A DNA stretch of 64,000 nucleotides from Melioribacteraceae bacterium (GCA_022181065.1 BQMY01000075.1:62001-126000), one strand, 5' to 3'; numbered from the stretch's first letter, positions 46,780-57,700 are shown. Notes: generated by a model from the letters alone, not told the origin. Translations and numbers: made by a program.

Positions 46780-46800
46780 CTTCCCTGTATTAAAGGGAAG
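46780..46800. repeat. Second copy of the CTTCCC palindrome
   Basis: CTTCCCTGTA-T-TAAAGGGAAG repeats 46530-46550 with one base changed. It lies 88 bases before the end of the nitrilase gene. Otherwise 46715-46887 shows nothing recognisable. Confidence 0.7.
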
Positions 46801-46887
46801 GTGATAAGATGGGTTTAATAATTTGTCATTCACTAAACATATCGTATGTTTTTATGAGTGCGGTTGAGCTCATAAGTATTTCTCACT

Positions 46888-47646
46888 TTAAATCAATTTC
46901 ATATCGGCGAGGAAGGGGAGTTTTTCGCGAATTTCTTTTACCTTGTCGATATTAATCTCCACGGTCTTAACAGCCTCTTCGTCCACAATCGAGACGAGCT
47001 CTTCACCGAGTGGATCGTAAACCCCGCTATGTCCGCTGTAATCGTTAAAAGGGTCTTTACCACATCTGTTTACACCAACCATGTAGCATTGGTTCTCAAT
47101 TGCTCTTGCCTTTAGTAGTGTACTCCAATGGATTACTCTTTTAGTCGGCCAGTTTGCTATATTTATTAGAATATCAATTCCTTCTTTCGCGTATTTACGG
47201 TAGAGTTCGGGGAAACGTAAATCGTAACATACGGTCAGACCTATCCTGATATTATCAATTTTTGTGACAACAAGGTCTTTCCCCGCAGAGTAAAACTTGT
47301 CTTCATCAGCGAATGAAAACGGATGGATTTTTCTGTAACGTGCTGTTATTAGTCCGTTTTTATCAAAATGAACAAGATTATTATAAAACCGGTCGCCATC
47401 CCGTTCAATCAATCCGGCAAAGAGGTGTTTTCTCAATCTGGCGGCAAGAGAGATAAAATATTTTGTAGAGACACCATCTTCTTCTTCACCGTACTTATCA
47501 GATGCCATGGTGAAACCGGTAAGTGTGAGTTCCGGTAAGACTATCGCATCGGTTTCGGGCAGGTTTTTCAGTATAGAGTCGATTTTCTGTATATTTTCGG
47601 CTGGATTTTCCCATACAGGGTCGTATTGTACTATAGATATTTTCAT
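46888..47646 (-). CDS. Carbon-nitrogen hydrolase (nitrilase family, omega-amidase-like)
   Basis: A 252-residue enzyme. The catalytic triad E39 (LPELTLTG), K106 (RKIHPF) and C140 (GLTVCYDLRFPELYR) is intact. The closest family is omega-amidase/YafV-like, which removes ammonia from alpha-ketoglutaramate or similar amides, but the substrate is uncertain. It is read on the minus strand, away from the downstream SpmA-SpmB gene. Confidence 0.9.
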   Translation of the reverse strand: MKISIVQYDPVWENPAENIQKIDSILKNLPETDAIVLPELTLTGFTMASDKYGEEEDGVSTKYFISLAARLRKHLFAGLIERDGDRFYNNLVHFDKNGLITARYRKIHPFSFADEDKFYSAGKDLVVTKIDNIRIGLTVCYDLRFPELYRKYAKEGIDILINIANWPTKRVIHWSTLLKARAIENQCYMVGVNRCGKDPFNDYSGHSGVYDPLGEELVSIVDEEAVKTVEINIDKVKEIREKLPFLADMKLI

Positions 47647-47803
47647 CTTCTTTTCACATCAATTCTAAAATCGATACCAAATTAAAAAAGAAGATAACAT
47701 TTATCCATAATAATTTTTAACTTTGATATTAACACAGAATTAATAAGATATTTAAGTTCACTTAGAGTATATACAGACCGACCAAAAACAGGAGTAATAG
47801 TTA

Positions 47804-49435
47804 ATGTTAAATTATGTGTGGATGGCACTTCTCGCACTGGGTATAGGTGCCGCTATTGTAACAGACATTTACGAAAAAAGTGACAACAAATACCGGAATG
47901 ACGATCCACTGGGTGTTGTTCTGGTCATGGAAGAAAAGCCTGATCTTAAAAAGCAGGGTTCTTATCAAGCTGAAATGAAAGTAAACGGGCAAAAGTTTTC
48001 ATCATTTTATTCAGTTGGTGAAACAGAAGATTTTTCGCAGGAAGTAAGAGTAACTGTTAATCCTGAAAAAGAGAGAGTCTTGCTCTTTTTCAAAGTTAAC
48101 GAAAACACCCCGAAATTCTGGAAGGAGATGGCATCCATTTCCGGCAAAGATGATGATCTGGTTGGAGAAGTCAAACTTGGAGGAATGAGTGGTCCGGGAA
48201 TGATAAACGCGAAGATAACCCTCGAAGAGATTTCATTCGCCAAAATGAAGGATGTTACAAACTCGGCTCTTGATTCAGCAGGAACAGCAGTAAATATTGC
48301 CCTCGGATTGATTGGTATCATGGCATTATGGCTTGGAGTTATGAAAGTTGCAGAGGAAGCGGGACTTATAAAAATTATCGCGCGCGCTGTTCGTCCGATT
48401 ACCAGATTTTTATTCCCCGATGTACCTTCCGATCATCCTGCGATGGGTTCGATGATCATGAATATATCGGCTAACATGCTTGGTCTCGGTAACGCGGCGA
48501 CACCTTTCGGGTTGAAAGCAATGGAGGAACTCGACAAGCTTAATCCTGAAAAGGGTACCGCAACCAACGCTATGATTACGTTTCTTGCAGTTAATACCGC
48601 CGGACTTACACTTATACCTGCAACAGCGATCGCGATAAGAGCTGCCGCGGGAAGCAGTGACCCCGCTATAATTATTGGAACAGCAATTTTCGGTGCAATT
48701 TGTGCTACCACAGTTGGTATTACCGCAACCAAGGTAATGGAAAAATTCCCGTTGAAAAAAGGTGATGTTTCTGGATGGGTTAAAAGTAATACAAAAGGTT
48801 TGGGTATTTTCAGCGCGCTAATAGTAGTGGGTGTTATACTTGGTGTGACCGGAGTATTGACCGCGATATTTTCAGCGCTCAACTTTATCAACCCGGAACT
48901 ATTTAAAAGTATAATTCAGATAATCTCAATTCTCGCAATCCCGGCGTTGATCTTTATATTTATTGGCTATGGCGCTCTCAAGAAAGTCAAGGTTTATGAA
49001 ACATTTGTCGAAGGCGCGAAAGAAGGCTTTGATGTTGCGGTAAGGATCATTCCTTATCTGGTGGCAATGCTTGTTGCTATCGGAATATTTCGTGCCGGTG
49101 GCGCTATGGAGGTGTTGATTGCAATAATGACACCTGTAACAGATTTTATCGGTATGCCTGCCGAAGCGCTTCCAATGGCTATAATGAGACCACTATCAGG
49201 CTCAGGATCACTAGGGATCATGGCGGAAATTATTAATACTCACGGCGCGGACTCGTTTATCGGAATTCTTGTATCTACATTTTTTGGTAGTACAGAAACC
49301 ACATTTTATGTGCTCGCGGTATATTTTGGTTCAGTAAATATCAGGAATACACGTCATGCACTACCTGCGGGTCTGTTGGCTGATATCGCCGGAATACTTG
49401 GTGCGGTATTTATTGTTAATCTGTTGTTCGGATAA
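47804..49435 (+). CDS. SpmA-SpmB-like membrane protein with inserted domain
   Basis: A 543-residue protein in which two nucleoside-recognition (Gate) domains are fused: the SpmA-like half (about 165-320; LGLIGIMALWLGVMKVAEEAGL, SANMLGLGNAATPFGLKAM) and the SpmB-like half (about 400-540; PYLVAMLVAIGIFRAGGAME, SGSGSLGIMAEI). One membrane helix is at the N-terminus. About 130 residues between it and the next helix form an extra polar, strand-rich segment (30-160), longer than the short loop of most homologues I know. The role in non-sporulating bacteria is unsettled. The next gene starts two bases after its stop. Confidence 0.85.
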   Translation: MLNYVWMALLALGIGAAIVTDIYEKSDNKYRNDDPLGVVLVMEEKPDLKKQGSYQAEMKVNGQKFSSFYSVGETEDFSQEVRVTVNPEKERVLLFFKVNENTPKFWKEMASISGKDDDLVGEVKLGGMSGPGMINAKITLEEISFAKMKDVTNSALDSAGTAVNIALGLIGIMALWLGVMKVAEEAGLIKIIARAVRPITRFLFPDVPSDHPAMGSMIMNISANMLGLGNAATPFGLKAMEELDKLNPEKGTATNAMITFLAVNTAGLTLIPATAIAIRAAAGSSDPAIIIGTAIFGAICATTVGITATKVMEKFPLKKGDVSGWVKSNTKGLGIFSALIVVGVILGVTGVLTAIFSALNFINPELFKSIIQIISILAIPALIFIFIGYGALKKVKVYETFVEGAKEGFDVAVRIIPYLVAMLVAIGIFRAGGAMEVLIAIMTPVTDFIGMPAEALPMAIMRPLSGSGSLGIMAEIINTHGADSFIGILVSTFFGSTETTFYVLAVYFGSVNIRNTRHALPAGLLADIAGILGAVFIVNLLFG

Positions 49436-49437
49436 TT

Positions 49438-50388
49438 ATGAAAATATTCATCACGAGAAAAATACCAAATGCCGGCATTAAAAAGTTAAAAAATGCCGGT
49501 TACACTGTTGATGTTTTTGAAGAAGACAGGTCTATTACAAACGATGAAATTTTAAGCAGGGGAGCTTCAGCTGATGCTCTCCTCACTTTACTTACGGATA
49601 AAATCACTCCTGAAATAATTGACTCACTCCCGAATCTGAAAATAATCTCTAATTATGCGGTCGGGTTTAATAACATTGATGTAGCTCATGCGAAACACAA
49701 AAATGTTGTTGTCACTAACACACCTGACATCCTCACTTACGCAACTGCTGAATTAGCTGTTTCCCTTGTGCTGGCGTGCGCGAGAAAAGTGATTCCGGCT
49801 GAGCGATATACACGTGAAGGAAAATTTGACGGATGGAAACCGGAGCTATTTCTCGGAATGGAGCTTTTCGGTAAAACGGTTGGAATTGTTGGTGCCGGTA
49901 GAATTGGATTTCATACCGCCAGAATATTAAAAGCTTTCGGAACTGAAATTCTATATTTTAGCAGAAATCCAAAGTCATACTTTGAAAAAAAGTTAAGCGC
50001 GACAAAAGTGAGTCTGGAAGACCTTGTGGCAAAATCTGATATTATTTCGCTACATGTGCCACTGAATGATTCTACTTTCCACCTTCTGAACAGAGAAATA
50101 CTGGCAAAAGTTAAACAAGGTGCGATAATTGTAAATACTGCGCGTGGTGAGGTAATTGACGAAATTGCTCTGATTGAAAAACTGAATTCCGGCGAGATAT
50201 CCGCTGCCGGACTTGATGTATTCGAAAATGAACCTGATATCAGACCAGAATTATTTACCGCTCCTAATGTGGTAATGCTTCCGCATATAGGAAGTGCCAC
50301 TACTGAGGCAAGAAGTAATATGGCTGAACTATGCGCGGATAATATTATCGCTGTTCTTTCAGGTAAATCACCATTAACTCCGGTTTAA
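49438..50388 (+). CDS. D-2-hydroxyacid dehydrogenase
   Basis: A 316-residue NAD-dependent oxidoreductase, closest to glycerate/glyoxylate reductases. NAD motif GIVGAGRIGFHTARIL, catalytic Arg in NTARGEVID, the Glu in FENEPDI and His in LPHIGSAT are present. It should interconvert a 2-oxo acid and a D-hydroxy acid. Confidence 0.9.
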   Translation: MKIFITRKIPNAGIKKLKNAGYTVDVFEEDRSITNDEILSRGASADALLTLLTDKITPEIIDSLPNLKIISNYAVGFNNIDVAHAKHKNVVVTNTPDILTYATAELAVSLVLACARKVIPAERYTREGKFDGWKPELFLGMELFGKTVGIVGAGRIGFHTARILKAFGTEILYFSRNPKSYFEKKLSATKVSLEDLVAKSDIISLHVPLNDSTFHLLNREILAKVKQGAIIVNTARGEVIDEIALIEKLNSGEISAAGLDVFENEPDIRPELFTAPNVVMLPHIGSATTEARSNMAELCADNIIAVLSGKSPLTPV

Positions 50389-50400
50389 CAGGGAAGATTG

Positions 50401-51039
50401 ATGAAAGAAAAAATTGTTGTTATTGGTGGTGGCGGACACGCGAAAGTAATTACTTCCATGATTAAGCGAGCCGGGATTTTTGAGCCAGTCGGGTTTACCG
50501 ATCCGGAAGAAAAACCGCAACTGTTGGGAATCCCGTATCTTGGTACCGATGATAAATTACCGGAACTATTTGCCTGCGGAGTGAGGCACGCGGTTATCGG
50601 TCTTGGACAGATCAAATCTTCCCGAATCAGGCGCAAACTTGTGCAAATGGCAGATGATATCGGATTTGAATTACCGGAGATAATCGCTCCCGGCGCAATA
50701 ATAAATGAAGAAGTTTCCATTGGCAGGGGAACAGTTGTGATGGATGGTGTTGTGATCAATAGCGGCACTACCATAGGTGAGTTTTCTATATTTAACACAA
50801 ACGCATCGGTTGACCACGATTGCGAAATCGGATCATTCACACACATAGCTCCCGGCGTAACCTTTTCGGGGAGTGTAATTGCCGGTGATGATGTTCTGAT
50901 CGGGACGGGCGCAAGTGTTATTCAGGAGTTGACAATTGTTTCAGGTACAATTCTCGCGGCCGGAAGTTCACTACAGAGATCGGTTATAAAACCTGGAATC
51001 TTCAGAGGTGTACCGGCGAAAATGATCAAACCCCTTTGA
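50401..51039 (+). CDS. NeuD/PglD-type sugar O- or N-acetyltransferase
   Basis: A 212-residue protein: an N-terminal Rossmann-like sugar-nucleotide domain (VVIGGGGHAKVI) and a C-terminal left-handed beta-helix of hexapeptide repeats (VSIGRGTVVMDGVVINSGTT onward, including VDHDCEIGSFTHIAPG with the likely catalytic His). It would acetylate a sugar used in surface glycans. No other glycan genes are adjacent. ATG 50401 follows the TTG at 50398 that also opens the frame; the ATG is preferred. Confidence 0.88.
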   Translation: MKEKIVVIGGGGHAKVITSMIKRAGIFEPVGFTDPEEKPQLLGIPYLGTDDKLPELFACGVRHAVIGLGQIKSSRIRRKLVQMADDIGFELPEIIAPGAIINEEVSIGRGTVVMDGVVINSGTTIGEFSIFNTNASVDHDCEIGSFTHIAPGVTFSGSVIAGDDVLIGTGASVIQELTIVSGTILAAGSSLQRSVIKPGIFRGVPAKMIKPL

Positions 51040-51401
51040 CCCGGAAAATTAAAATTGTAAATAATCTTTACAAAATTACGATATTACCTCTTCTTAATTC
51101 CGACCTATATCTTCCTATTATTAAAATTGAGAATATTAAAGAATTAAAGTTGTATGCAAATTTGAAAATTATTCTCTATTTGGCATTTATTTTTACTTAA
51201 TCAATCGCAGAGCAGAATAATCCTTATCGGTATGATATTTGTTTTATGTACTTTTTCAACGATATGAAGATATAAACCCATAGAATCGGAATTATTCCAA
51301 AAAAAGAGACAATCAAGTAACGCTATTAAGCGCCGGAAATATTGAATCTCAAAACTTTAATAACTATTTTTTCCTAACATTATTAACAGATAGAAAATAG
51401 A
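51040..51401. other. AT-rich gap before ald
   Basis: No gene, repeat or RNA is recognised. On the minus strand around 51236-51325 a frame reads a short hydrophobic run (IVSFFGIIPILWVYIFISL) between stop codons; it may be a gene remnant or chance. The remainder probably carries the promoter of ald. Confidence 0.3.
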
Positions 51402-52523
51402 ATGAGAATAGGAATACCAAAAGAAACAAATCTTGAAGAAAAAAGAGTTGCAATTGCACCTGCCGGGGTGGATGCTTTGGTTCAGGCTGGTCATACCGTT
51501 TATATAGAAACCAATGCCGGCGCGGAGAGTCATTTCAGTGATGAGGATTACAGACATGTGGGTGCTCACGTTGTTTACTCGGCCGAGGAAGTTTACCAGC
51601 GTGCTGAACTTGTTGCCAAAATTGCTCCTTTGACAGAAAATGAAGCTAAAATGCTTCAGGATGAACAGATATTGTTCTCATTTTTGCATTTGGCTCTCAG
51701 CAAAAAAAATATTCTTGAACATCTTCTGCAAAAGAAAATTACCGCAGTCAGCTACGAACTGATTGAAAAAAATGACAGATTACCCGTTTTACAATCGATG
51801 AGTGAAATCGCGGGACAACTTGCAGTGCAGATGGGCGAACGATTTATGGGTAGTGATTATCCTCAGAGTCGTGGAATCCTTATGGGCGGTATAACCGGTG
51901 TAGCTCCCGCGGCAGTTGTGATACTGGGAGCGGGTGTGGTTGGAATGAACGCCGCGCGCGCTGCTTTAGGCAGAGGCGCTCAGGTAATTATGCTTGATCG
52001 TGATCTCGACCGTCTGAGAAGAGTAGAAGATATTCTTCATAAAAATGTAACGACGGTTGTCGCTAATCCTTATACCATAGAACGTGGTGTAAGATTTGCC
52101 GATCTGTTCATTGGCGCGGTTCATGTGCGTGGTGAAAAAGCACGACATATCGTGACCGAGGATATGATAAAATCGATGAAACCGGGCGCTGTAGTTGTTG
52201 ATATTTCGATTGATGAAGGCGGATGTATTGAAACCAGCCGTCCAACAACAATTAGTGACCCTGTCTTTACAATGCATGATGTTATCCATTTTTGTGTACC
52301 AAATATACCTGCTTATGTTTCGCGAACAGCAAGTTATGGTTTAACAAATGCCGCTATTGAATATATTCAGAATATTGCTGATTCGGGTTTGAAGAGTGCT
52401 CTTATGTCAGATGGCGGTCTTGCAAAAGGTGTTTGTACTCATAACGGATTCTGCTCAAATGAGACCATAGCTGAAACTTTTAATGTGGAGTACAGACGCT
52501 TACACATTTTTTCAACAAATTGA
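51402..52523 (+). CDS. ald: Alanine dehydrogenase
   Basis: A 373-residue enzyme that converts alanine to pyruvate and ammonia with NAD. Typical features are MRIGIPKETNLEEKRVA at the start, the pyruvate-binding Arg/Lys region, PVLQSMSEIAGQLAVQ, and the NAD motif VILGAGVVGMNAARAA. Length is normal. The CoA-transferase gene follows after 11 bases. Confidence 0.95.
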   Translation: MRIGIPKETNLEEKRVAIAPAGVDALVQAGHTVYIETNAGAESHFSDEDYRHVGAHVVYSAEEVYQRAELVAKIAPLTENEAKMLQDEQILFSFLHLALSKKNILEHLLQKKITAVSYELIEKNDRLPVLQSMSEIAGQLAVQMGERFMGSDYPQSRGILMGGITGVAPAAVVILGAGVVGMNAARAALGRGAQVIMLDRDLDRLRRVEDILHKNVTTVVANPYTIERGVRFADLFIGAVHVRGEKARHIVTEDMIKSMKPGAVVVDISIDEGGCIETSRPTTISDPVFTMHDVIHFCVPNIPAYVSRTASYGLTNAAIEYIQNIADSGLKSALMSDGGLAKGVCTHNGFCSNETIAETFNVEYRRLHIFSTN

Positions 52524-52534
52524 GTTAAAAGAGA

Positions 52535-53890
52535 ATGATGACGGTGGACGATAAAAAAATAAGAAAACCATTAAACGCGGGTTGGATTCAGAAGTACAAT
52601 TCTAAAACTGTTTCCGCGGAAAAAGCCCTTGAAGTATTGAAATCGGGTGATAAAGTGATTATTCAGCCAGGGTGTGCGGCTCCTTTCGAGCTGATTAAAG
52701 CGATGGTTGCGAAAAAAGATGAGTTGCAGGATGTTATTGTTTATCATATTCTGGTTGTGGGCGATCTTCCATATTTGCAGCCGGGAATGGAAAAACATTT
52801 CAAACATAAAGCCTTTTTTATTGGTGGAAACGCCAGAAAAGCTGTTAATGAAGGACGTTCGGAGTTTATCCCGATTTTCCTTTCGGAGGTTACGATGTTA
52901 TTTAAAAAGAATATCATTGTGCCTGATATCGCTTTAATTCAGGTATCACCTCCCGATGAGCATGGCTTCTGCAGTTACGGTATTGATGTAGGTAATATTA
53001 AAACTCCGGCGGAAAAAGCCAAAGTTGTGATTGCGCAGGTAAACCCCGAGATGCCCCGTGGTTTAGGTAACAGTTTTATACATGTCAACAAACTCGATTA
53101 TATTGTTGAACATGAAGCTCCGCTGCTTGAGCTGCCTCAGGTTGATCCTGACAGCACGCCTGAAATGCTAAAAATTTACGATAAAATAGGTCAGTATATT
53201 GCCGAAATGATTGAAGATGGTTCAACTTTGCAGATGGGTATCGGCGCGATTCCCGATTCTGTTCTGAAATATCTTCACAATCACAAGGATCTGGGTATCC
53301 ATACGGAGATGTTCAGCGATGGTATCGTTGAGCTTGTGGAAGAAGGCATCATTAACGGCGAGAAAAAAACTTTACATCCCGGAAAAATTATTGCCGGTTT
53401 CTGTCTCGGTACAAAAAAATCTTACGATTTTATTGATAATAACCCGGTGATAGAATTCCATCCTCAGGAATATGTGAATGATCCTTTTATTATCTCGAAA
53501 AATAACAAAATGGTAGCGATCAATTCCGCGATAGAAATTGATCTCACCGGTCAGGTATGTTCCGATTCTATTGGTACCAGGTTTTACAGCGGCATAGGTG
53601 GACAGGTAGATTTTATTCGTGGTGCCGCTCATTCTGAAGGTGGTAAACCAATTATCGCTCTTCCTGCCGCAACCAAAGATGGAAAAATATCCCGTATTGT
53701 ACCAACTCTCAAGCCGGGCGCCGGTGTTGTGACATCGCGGGGTGACGTGCACTACGTAGTAACAGAATACGGTGTTGCCGAACTTTACGGTAAAACGGTT
53801 CAGGAAAGAGCTAAAGCGCTTATCGGTGTCGCACATCCCAAATTCAGGGATGAGTTAAATGAATATGCACGTGAAGTATTGCATATATAA
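52535..53890 (+). CDS. Acetyl-CoA hydrolase/CoA-transferase family
   Basis: A 451-residue family I CoA-transferase. The catalytic Glu lies in GIHTEMFSDG, with QMGIGAIPDSVL before it and FIRGAAHSEGGKPIIALPA later. Closest are 4-hydroxybutyrate or acetate CoA-transferases. It might move CoA between acetate, butyrate or 4-hydroxybutyrate; substrate is not clear. With ald just upstream it suggests alanine or amino-acid fermentation to acyl-CoAs. Confidence 0.88.
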   Translation: MMTVDDKKIRKPLNAGWIQKYNSKTVSAEKALEVLKSGDKVIIQPGCAAPFELIKAMVAKKDELQDVIVYHILVVGDLPYLQPGMEKHFKHKAFFIGGNARKAVNEGRSEFIPIFLSEVTMLFKKNIIVPDIALIQVSPPDEHGFCSYGIDVGNIKTPAEKAKVVIAQVNPEMPRGLGNSFIHVNKLDYIVEHEAPLLELPQVDPDSTPEMLKIYDKIGQYIAEMIEDGSTLQMGIGAIPDSVLKYLHNHKDLGIHTEMFSDGIVELVEEGIINGEKKTLHPGKIIAGFCLGTKKSYDFIDNNPVIEFHPQEYVNDPFIISKNNKMVAINSAIEIDLTGQVCSDSIGTRFYSGIGGQVDFIRGAAHSEGGKPIIALPAATKDGKISRIVPTLKPGAGVVTSRGDVHYVVTEYGVAELYGKTVQERAKALIGVAHPKFRDELNEYAREVLHI

Positions 53891-53893
53891 TTT

Positions 53894-54583
53894 ATGATTG
53901 GTGTTATTGGTGATATACACGGGTGTTATTATACTCTGATCGAGTTATACAACAAGATCGTCAAAAAATATGATGAAATAGAGATATACGCGGTTGGCGA
54001 TCTTGTTGACAGGGGAAATCACAGTGCTGATGTAATCGACTTCATAATAGACGAACGAATCAAATTTACGGCTGGAAATCATGACCTGATGTTCAGCCAT
54101 TTTTTTACAAATCCGCACACCTTGTTTGCACGTTCCTGGTCACTAAACGGAAATGAGACCACATTGAAATCTTATGAGGGGCGTGAATCGGATATCAGGG
54201 AGCATCTTGAATTGATCAATGAGGCAGCTTTATTTATTGATACACCGGATGCTTTTATTAGTCATGCGGGTATAAGCGAAAAATACGCGAAAATGGTCTC
54301 CGACGAATTTGAATATATATTGGATCGGATAGAAGTACTGGTTGAAGAAGATTACATGACTGACAGGGGTGTACTTTGGACTCGTGATAAATTGCTAAAT
54401 CTGGGTAAATTACAAATAGTAGGGCACACTAAACAGGAAGAGGTTACTTTTGATGCCAACTCAAACGTTCTCTATATAGATACAGGCGCTTGTGTGGGGA
54501 ACAAATTAAGTTGTGTAGTGGTAAACGATGGGGAACTTATTGAAACAATCTCTGAAAGTACTCATCTTAATGATATTATCTGA
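53894..54583 (+). CDS. Metallophosphoesterase (PPP-type phosphatase)
   Basis: A 229-residue calcineurin-like phosphatase. Metal ligands are in GDIHG (residue 6), GDLVDRG (about 36), GNHD (about 56) and the later His residues (SHAG and VGHTKQ). It resembles bacterial Ser/Thr or Ap4A-type phosphatases; a substrate cannot be named. Confidence 0.9.
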   Translation: MIGVIGDIHGCYYTLIELYNKIVKKYDEIEIYAVGDLVDRGNHSADVIDFIIDERIKFTAGNHDLMFSHFFTNPHTLFARSWSLNGNETTLKSYEGRESDIREHLELINEAALFIDTPDAFISHAGISEKYAKMVSDEFEYILDRIEVLVEEDYMTDRGVLWTRDKLLNLGKLQIVGHTKQEEVTFDANSNVLYIDTGACVGNKLSCVVVNDGELIETISESTHLNDII

Positions 54584-54754
54584 TTATTAGGCAATTATTC
54601 AGTTCCATACAAAAATAGTTTGAATTTCAGAAAAGAAATAAATAAGTTTTTATCAGTAATTTTTAATCAACTGAGAGGATTTATAGGGGAAATTTTACTA
54701 TAATTTGCATTTTAATTTTACAGGTTTCCTATTACTGAGTTAAACAAAAAAAAA

Positions 54755-57700
54755 TTGCGACCCAAGTTGAGAAAATTACAATTATTGTTGCCGGGCATTG
54801 CTCTGTTTTTACTTACCGGATTTACACTTGTTAGTGATATCGACACTAACTCCGGTTTTAATAACAGAAAACAAGATGCCATTCAGAAAAATTCCCAAAA
54901 TTTAGATAACTCAGCTTTGTCAGAGGGTGGAGCACCGGAAAGAGCATACTTACCGGCCAGATGGAGTCCGTTCGCTGATAGTACTGAAAATTCACCGGGA
55001 GATTCACTTTCACAGGCTGATAGCCTGATGAGTGATTCACTCGCTATCGATTCTTTGGCGATTGATTCTCTTGCGTTAGATTCAATGTCACTCGATTCTA
55101 CCGCACGAATCAAGTTTTTCAAACATCAAAGAAAGCCATCCAGAGCTGTTCCTTTCAGAGAGAAGAAAAAATCTTCATTTTACGTTTATCCTTCTAACCA
55201 GTATGTTAAGAGAAAAGTTGAACTCGATTCTACCGGAACGAATGTAATTATTCAGGAAGAGATAAACGGCAAGGAATTTAAAACTCCAATCATATTGCCT
55301 CTTGACGAGTACATCGCGCAAAATATGGAGGCAATTAACCGAAAAAATTGGGAAGATCTGGGTTATAAATATGAACTTAAAGCCAGCACGAAAGACCTTA
55401 GTCAGTTATTAACAGATATTACGAATATTCAGATACCATTACCAAGTACTTCATTCCTGAGTATATTTGGTCCGCCCGAAATTAACCTTCGTATCAGTGG
55501 AGCTGTTGATATTCATGGCGCGTGGCGAAGTGAAACCACTGAGGGTATTGCGTCTTCCCGTTTGGGAAATACCCGTAACGAACCCGATTTCAAGCAGCAG
55601 GTACAGATTAATGTAAACGGTACTATCGGTGACAAACTTACTATTAATGCCGACTGGAATACTGAACGTACCTTTGAGTATGAAAACCAGTTGAAAATTA
55701 AATATACAGGCTACGAAGATGAAATAGTCCAGAGTGTTGAAGCAGGAAACGTATCCCTGCAGACATCCTCTCTGGTAGGTGGTAGTGAAGCGCTGTTTGG
55801 TGTTAAAGCAAAATTCCAGCTCGGACCATTTTCGCTCACTGCCCTTGCTTCTCAGAAAAAAGGTGAAGTGGAGGAAGTAAGTGTTACAGGCGGTAGTGAA
55901 ACACAGGAATTTGAAATACACGCCTACGAATATTCGCAAAACCACTTTTTTATTGATCAGATTTACGCCGACCCTAATCGCGATTTATTCTTTCGATATT
56001 ATGGAAACGCGGTTCCCGATATTGAGTCAGAATTCCAGATTAAGGATATCGAAGTTTGGAAAACCGCGTCCGGTATTGTGCAATCTGACAAGGAACGCGA
56101 AATTACGGCAATGATTGACCTTCCAGAAAGGGCGCAAGGTGAAAATTTTCTTTATGATGATTTAAGAAATACTTCTGAAGATGAAAATGGACGTACAGTC
56201 GCGAAAGGTCGTTTTATTCAGCTTACCGAAGGTGTGGATTACGAAATAAATGAATATGTAGGTGTAATCAGTTTTAAAACAAGTCTCCAGGCGGAAGACG
56301 CGATAGCTGTTTCGTATCGTCAGGAAGGTCCGAGCGCTGCAACAGCAGACGATGACGTTTATTATGGTGAATTTGTTCGTGAAATAGGACTTGAAGACTC
56401 CACTAAAACTCTCGTCATGAAACTGGTCAAACCACCGAACCTGCAGCCGCAGTTCAGGGACGCATGGCAACTACAGCTTAAAAATATATACCCGATCAAA
56501 GGACGTGATGTAAAAGAAGAAGGTTTTGTACTTGATGTTAACTACATCATCGAAGGGCAGGATCCGGTTACTGAGCTTGGCGGGCAAAAGCTTATTCAGG
56601 CTTTCGGACTTGATAACACAGACGCGAGTCAGCAGGGCGGTCCCGATGGTGCGTTCGATTTTATTCCAGGAAGGACTATTATACCTTCAACCGGTGAGAT
56701 TATTTTCCCCGTGCTCCAGCCATTTGGTGATAATTTCCCTGAAAACCTGAGTGATTCACTGCGATACAACGCGGTTTATGATACTACTGTTACTTTTGCC
56801 AAGCAGGATAGGGCAAAAGACAAGTTTATAATTACCGGTGAATATTCCGCGTCGGTAACATCGGTTTACAACATCGGGTTTAACGTGGTTGAAAACTCCG
56901 CCAAAGTTTATCTAAACGGTAACGAACTCCGTGAAGGAAGTGACTACTCCGTTGACTATAACATTGGTCAGATTACAATCCGTAATGACGCGGCTCTCGT
57001 TCCAGGTGCTGATTTGAAAATCACCTACGAGAAAAATGATCTTTTCGCTTTAGCTTCGAAAACCCTTATCGGTTTCCGTGGGCTGTATGAGTTTAATAAA
57101 GATACCAGATTAGGTTTCTCTTATCTTAACCTGAATCAGCAGACACTTTCCGACAAAGTAAGAATTGGTGAAGAACCTTTGAATAACTCCATATTCGGGT
57201 TGGACTTCGCCACCGCGGTGGAATTACCATTCGTTACAAAAGCTCTTGATAATGTGATCTCAACCAAGACAATGTCACGCATGACTCTGAAAGGTGAATA
57301 TGCTTACATGGATCCCGAACCCAACACCAAGTCGAGTACCATCGAGAGTGACGGAGGGAAATCAATAGCGTATATCGATGATTTTGAAGGATCCAAGAGA
57401 ATTATTCCTATTGGAATTGCCGATCGCGGATGGAAAGACTTGTCGCCGCCGTTATCACTTGTTCCGGCAGGTGACGGACCAGCGGATATCATGCGCTACA
57501 AAGCCAAAAGTTACTGGTTTAATATCATCCCCTCAGAAACGCGAATTCAGGATATCTGGGGTGACAGAAAGCAGGTTTCTCGCGAGGATGAACAGGTTAC
57601 CGTACTTGATTATGTTTTTGAACCAACTGAGCGTGGTACTTACAACCTCAATCCTGAAATTGAGAACCCGATGCAGAACTGGGGTGGTATGATGAAAATA

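Noticed and set aside
51236-51325. Small membrane protein on the minus strand
   Set aside because: The hydrophobic frame is only about 30 codons between stops with no start or ribosome-binding site.
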